From Rebecca billardiae RCC1528 (Eukaryota > Haptophyta), in NCBI GenBank assembly GCA_965240325.2, contig OZ251227.1, positions 310,001-374,000 on the forward strand: a DNA stretch of 64,000 nucleotides. Reading direction: 5' to 3'. Shown one piece after another: positions 60,990 to 64,000 of the stretch. Within the stretch, counting starts at the first letter, position 1; the number at the start of each line of letters is the position of its first letter. Position numbers and translations under genes: made by a program. The notes beneath the pieces are model-generated. The model saw only the letters and a list, made by a program, of their open reading frames with translations, did not search any database and had not been told where the DNA came from.

Positions 60990-62786
60990 TCACGACGGCA
61001 TCACCGAGAGGGGCGCCACGCTGCCCTTGGCATCGCAAGAACCGCGCTCTGCCGACGAGTAGGTTACGCCCAGGTGCTCATCCGGCGTCGCGAGCGGAGC
61101 TGACGGGCCGGCGGCAGGGCTGCCCGGCTGCGCGATCTGCGCGCCTCGCAGCCGCCGCCGTTCGAGTGTGCGCATGCGGCCGCTGATCACGTCGTCCGAG
61201 CGCAGGAGATGCACCGCCGCGAGCAGGGGCTCACGCAAGCGCGCCACCTCGCGCTGCGCTCGCCTCGTCGAGCGCGCCGACGCGCCACCCGCCGCGCCGC
61301 ACCCCGCTCCCCCCCTCCCATCCGCGCCGCCCGTCCCGGGGTGTGCGCTCAGCAGCTGCAGCGCGGCGTGCAGCCGGTGCGCGACGTCCTCCTTGAGCTC
61401 GAGCAGCTCGTCCTCGCACATCGCGCACTCCGGGTGGTGCGCGGCGGTGCCGGTCTGCAGGAAGGCGCGCAGGTTGTGCGCGTTCAGGTTGATGAACGAC
61501 TCGTACGCCGTCAGGTTGAGGACGTCGGCCGCCGCGCGGGCGGGCGCCGCGGCGGGCGGCCCCGCGCGGGCGGCCGAGGTGGCCGCGCGCGCGCGCGCCG
61601 CCTGCGCACGACGCGGCGCGTGCGATGCCGACGGCAGCGCGCACGGCTCCGACCGAGCGTGCGGCGGCGCGGCGGCGTCCTCGCGCGCCTGTCGTGTCGC
61701 GCCACGCGTCGTCGGCTGCGCGCCTCCGCCGCGCCTCGCGCCGCGCGCCGCCTGCTGCTCCGGCTGCGCCGCCGGCTGTGCCAGCTGCTGCGCGCTGACG
61801 CCGCGCCCGCACCGACCGCCATCGGCGGCGCGCCGAGGCGTGGCGCGGGGCTGCGCGACGGCTGGCGCGCCGAGCGGCTGGTGCGCGGGCGGCAGGCAGA
61901 GCGTCGTGTGCGCGTTCGCGCCCGAGAAGACGAAGACATCGCCCGGCTCGACGATCGCCACGCGGCACGCGGCCTCGAGCTCGGCGAGCGCCTCTGCGGG
62001 CAGTGGCCCGGTGGGCGCCCCCGCCGGCCGCATCAGCCGGCGGTACCAGCTGCTGAGCACGCGCTCGCTCTCGGCGCCCAGCGGCCAGACGGCGAGGAGC
62101 TTGCGCCCGAGGAAGTTCTTGCCAAGGTTCGACCAGTTCACCTGGTCCACGTGCACCGACGAGCCCGTGCCCGCCGCGCCGACGAAGACGTGGCCGCGGT
62201 CCCACGAGGGCATGGCGCACACGGCGGCGGCACTCAGCACGTCCTGCGCGTCGCGCGAGAGGAGCGTGCGCGAGCGCTCGTCGAGGGTGCACGGGTGCTT
62301 GCGCTTGCGCGTGCGCGAGAGCTCGGCGATGTACAGCCCGCCCGTCGCGGCGACCCCCGCCTCGGCGCCGTCCACCGCACGCTCGGCCGGTGGCGCGTCG
62401 GGGTCGTCAAAGTCTGTCGCCGAGCGCAGCTTCTCGCCGAGTGTGCGCAAAAGCTTGCCGTCGCGGTCGCGCTTGAGCGTGCGCTCGCGCCCGGCAGTGT
62501 TCCAGTAGTACACGCGCCCGTCCAACCGGTCCACCGCCTCCTCGCCAAGCTCGCGCACGAAGCCCGCGATGCCTGCGCCGCGCCGAGCGGCCGCGCGCAC
62601 GTCGCGCCGCACCGACGCCTCGAGCCCAAGGGCCTTGAGCCCGCCGCGCAACACGATCACGTCGTCGACGTGGCGCTCGTAGAACAGGGCGCGAGCGAGC
62701 GCGGCGGCGTCGGGCACGACACGCGCCGCTTTGCCCGGGTGCTGTCGCAGCAGCGCCTCGACCTGCGCGTCCACGTCCTCGGCCAT
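60990..62786 (-). CDS. JmjC/cupin-type Fe(II), 2-oxoglutarate dioxygenase-like protein
   Basis: 598 aa from ATG 62786 (MAEDVDAQVEALLRQHPGKA). The double-stranded beta-helix core has GTGSSVHVDQVNWSNLGKNF with the H-x-D metal ligands, KLLAVWPLG, and VEPGDVFVFSGANAHTTLCL with the distal His, completing the H-x-D ... H triad of JmjC/cupin_8 hydroxylases. An upstream strand pair is YYWNTAGRERTLKRDRDGKL. A ~120-residue Ala/Pro/Arg/Gln-rich insert follows (bases ~61540-61860) before a conserved-looking part (LTAYESFINLNAHNLRAFLQ, HHPECAMCEDELLELKEDV). The insert stays open and has no obvious intron. Substrate is probably a protein side chain; that is inference. Confidence 0.78.
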   Translation of the reverse strand: MAEDVDAQVEALLRQHPGKAARVVPDAAALARALFYERHVDDVIVLRGGLKALGLEASVRRDVRAAARRGAGIAGFVRELGEEAVDRLDGRVYYWNTAGRERTLKRDRDGKLLRTLGEKLRSATDFDDPDAPPAERAVDGAEAGVAATGGLYIAELSRTRKRKHPCTLDERSRTLLSRDAQDVLSAAAVCAMPSWDRGHVFVGAAGTGSSVHVDQVNWSNLGKNFLGRKLLAVWPLGAESERVLSSWYRRLMRPAGAPTGPLPAEALAELEAACRVAIVEPGDVFVFSGANAHTTLCLPPAHQPLGAPAVAQPRATPRRAADGGRCGRGVSAQQLAQPAAQPEQQAARGARRGGGAQPTTRGATRQAREDAAAPPHARSEPCALPSASHAPRRAQAARARAATSAARAGPPAAAPARAAADVLNLTAYESFINLNAHNLRAFLQTGTAAHHPECAMCEDELLELKEDVAHRLHAALQLLSAHPGTGGADGRGGAGCGAAGGASARSTRRAQREVARLREPLLAAVHLLRSDDVISGRMRTLERRRLRGAQIAQPGSPAAGPSAPLATPDEHLGVTYSSAERGSCDAKGSVAPLSVMPS

Positions 62787-63322
62787 CGTCTTCCAGATGC
62801 GCGGTTTGCCCTGGCATTTATTGTAGGCCCTTTTTGTAATAAGCAAATTTCAGATAGATTTTCGGCGGCGTGCGATTTATTTATTCGACCGACGAGCTGA
62901 TGAACCATCTGCCCCATTCTGCGCACCCGCCGGCAGGCTGCAGCAGTGTGAATTACGACTGATCTCGCCTGCCTGAGCTGTGTGCGTCTCTTATTCTTAG
63001 TAAACTGTAAACTGTATCATACGGTTTTTCTGAATTTCGCGTGCTGCGCGCATCATCATGCATGCCCATCGAGGCCGGCGGTCAACAAACACAGTGCATA
63101 CTGCATGCCCTACCAACGTCCTTTCACTAGTTAGGTCCTTTCACCTTTGTCCATCGCCCGGTCTGCCATGACCCTGACCGCGTGCGCGCATTGCATATCA
63201 GAGATTCAGAGTCATAGAACTCCTATACATCTAAGAGTCTGCTACGACGGCAGCAGCTCAGTCAAATCCGTAGCCCAGTCCGCAGTCGGAATCCGAATGG
63301 TCGGGCAGTCGTTCGTCACAGC
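62787..63322. other. intergenic with dispersed repeat copy C
   Basis: 536 bases. Contains the 48-base dispersed repeat core (62962-63010) and otherwise unique AT-richer DNA. No gene seen. Confidence 0.5.
62962..63010 (-). repeat. dispersed repeat, copy C (core only)
   Basis: ATCTCGCCTGCCTGAGCTGT and the following bases to GTAAACTGTA are identical to part of copy A. The flanks differ on both sides, so only the core is present. Confidence 0.85.
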
Positions 63323-64000
63323 TCACGACGCAAACGCTCCGTCCAGCAGCTGCTCGTGCATCGAGCGGTAGCCGTTGGCGATGTCTGCGACAAAGTCGTC
63401 GTCACGCCAAAGAGGCATCCCGATGCGCAGCTGGTCGAGCAGGTGTGCAAGCAGGCTATTTTCCGTCCAGAAGTCCGCCGCGTGCTGGTTGACGATGCGC
63501 GCGACCGGCCTGCCACCGAACCGCTCGGCACGCGGCGTGGGCGCGAGGTTGGCGTAGCCGCCATCGACGACTGCGTGGCTGCGGAAGCGCACAAACGGCC
63601 GATCGACGATGTTGAACGGGATGGTGCCACTCGCGGTCAGCGCGTGCAGCAGCTCGTCCACGTCGGCGAAGGAGGACACCAGCCACGACGGCGCCGGTGC
63701 GAACGGCCGCGTGAGCGCAATGTGGAGCTGGCCGTCAAGCGCGCGCACGCCGTCCGCGCCGGTTGGGAGGTGGGCGCGGAAGATGCGGAGTAGCCGCGGC
63801 CACATCTCCCAAGCGCGCCCGGCGAGCGCGATGCGCCGCGCGTTCGCGCCCATCTCGAGCTCACCCTGCACGACGCTCGCGCACACCGCACGCACGGCTG
63901 CCACGCGCGCCTCCGCGCTGAGGCGCAGCGACGGCGCGAGCATCGCGGCGATGGGCGCCCCGGTCGAGCAGCCGTACAGCTGCGTGTCGTTGGCAAGCAG
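63323..64000 (-). CDS. patatin-like phospholipase, N-terminus outside window
   Basis: Runs off the window end, so only the C-terminal ~225 residues are seen. At the edge the frame reads DTQLYGCSTGAPIAAML, the G-x-S-x-G nucleophile elbow of patatin-like lipid acyl hydrolases. Further on SHAVVDGGYANLAP gives the D-G-G that supplies the Asp of the Ser-Asp dyad. Between them LDGQLHIALTRPFAP and SGTIPFNIVDRPFVRFR match the strand and loop order of PNPLA-family domains. The oxyanion glycine box and start codon lie upstream, outside the window. It probably hydrolyses acyl chains of membrane or storage lipids. Confidence 0.85.
   Translation of the reverse strand: MLANDTQLYGCSTGAPIAAMLAPSLRLSAEARVAAVRAVCASVVQGELEMGANARRIALAGRAWEMWPRLLRIFRAHLPTGADGVRALDGQLHIALTRPFAPAPSWLVSSFADVDELLHALTASGTIPFNIVDRPFVRFRSHAVVDGGYANLAPTPRAERFGGRPVARIVNQHAADFWTENSLLAHLLDQLRIGMPLWRDDDFVADIANGYRSMHEQLLDGAFAS

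Overview
This window is nuclear DNA from a GC-rich, gene-dense photosynthetic eukaryote. The evidence is spliceosomal introns, a plant-type 15-cis-zeta-carotene isomerase, and plastid-type lipoamide dehydrogenase and CDP-DAG synthase with secretory N-termini, as expected for a plastid surrounded by extra membranes. It also carries cilium or basal-body proteins (SF-assemblin, p25-alpha). A haptophyte is my best guess; a pelagophyte or related alga is possible. This is inference from content and composition, not a database match. Nothing looks prokaryotic.

Layout. 1-12.8 kb: a cut-off tandem TFIIS-like protein, Z-ISO head-to-head with an EFCAB11-like EF-hand protein, a GNAT acetyltransferase, a basic low-complexity ORF, a DUF1749 hydrolase, and a large secreted propeller protein head-to-head with a GT32-like glycosyltransferase. 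12.8-25.5 kb: satellite-rich spacers around a small spliced protein, the five-exon lipoamide dehydrogenase, a four-exon protein with repeated G-x-G-W-[IV] segments, an ATP-grasp-like secreted protein, and a p25-alpha protein. 25.5-43.3 kb: a SMARCAL1-type annealing helicase, then five genes all on the + strand: a seven-repeat cysteine-rich membrane protein, SF-assemblin, a TRPM2-like channel with a C-terminal NUDT9-H domain, and two TIR/HET-like proteins. 43.9-49.1 kb: a PX protein, a PDK/BCKDK-type kinase, CDP-DAG synthase, and a SET protein with a hydrophobic N-terminus. 49.1-57.4 kb: a transposon-rich block with a long reverse transcriptase plus PD-(D/E)xK-like ORF, a 5'-truncated copy of it, a miniature palindromic element, an inverted pair of element fragments, and tandem repeats. 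57.5-64 kb: a cytoskeletal-type protein head-to-head with a short-chain dehydrogenase, a JmjC-like dioxygenase, and a patatin-like phospholipase cut by the window end.

Themes. Many genes are head-to-head with 130-240 bp between start codons, so compact bidirectional promoters are likely. I resolved 14 introns of 90-154 bp. All end in CAG, all have G at donor +5, and 13 of 14 have C at donor +4 (mostly GTGCG). The most notable system is the 33.7-43.3 kb neighbourhood: a TRPM channel whose Nudix box fits the catalytic consensus exactly (unlike human TRPM2), followed by two TIR/HET-like genes that keep the W-C-L-x-E segment of plant TIR NADases. Production, sensing and hydrolysis of ADP-ribose could therefore sit side by side. 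The functional link is a hypothesis.
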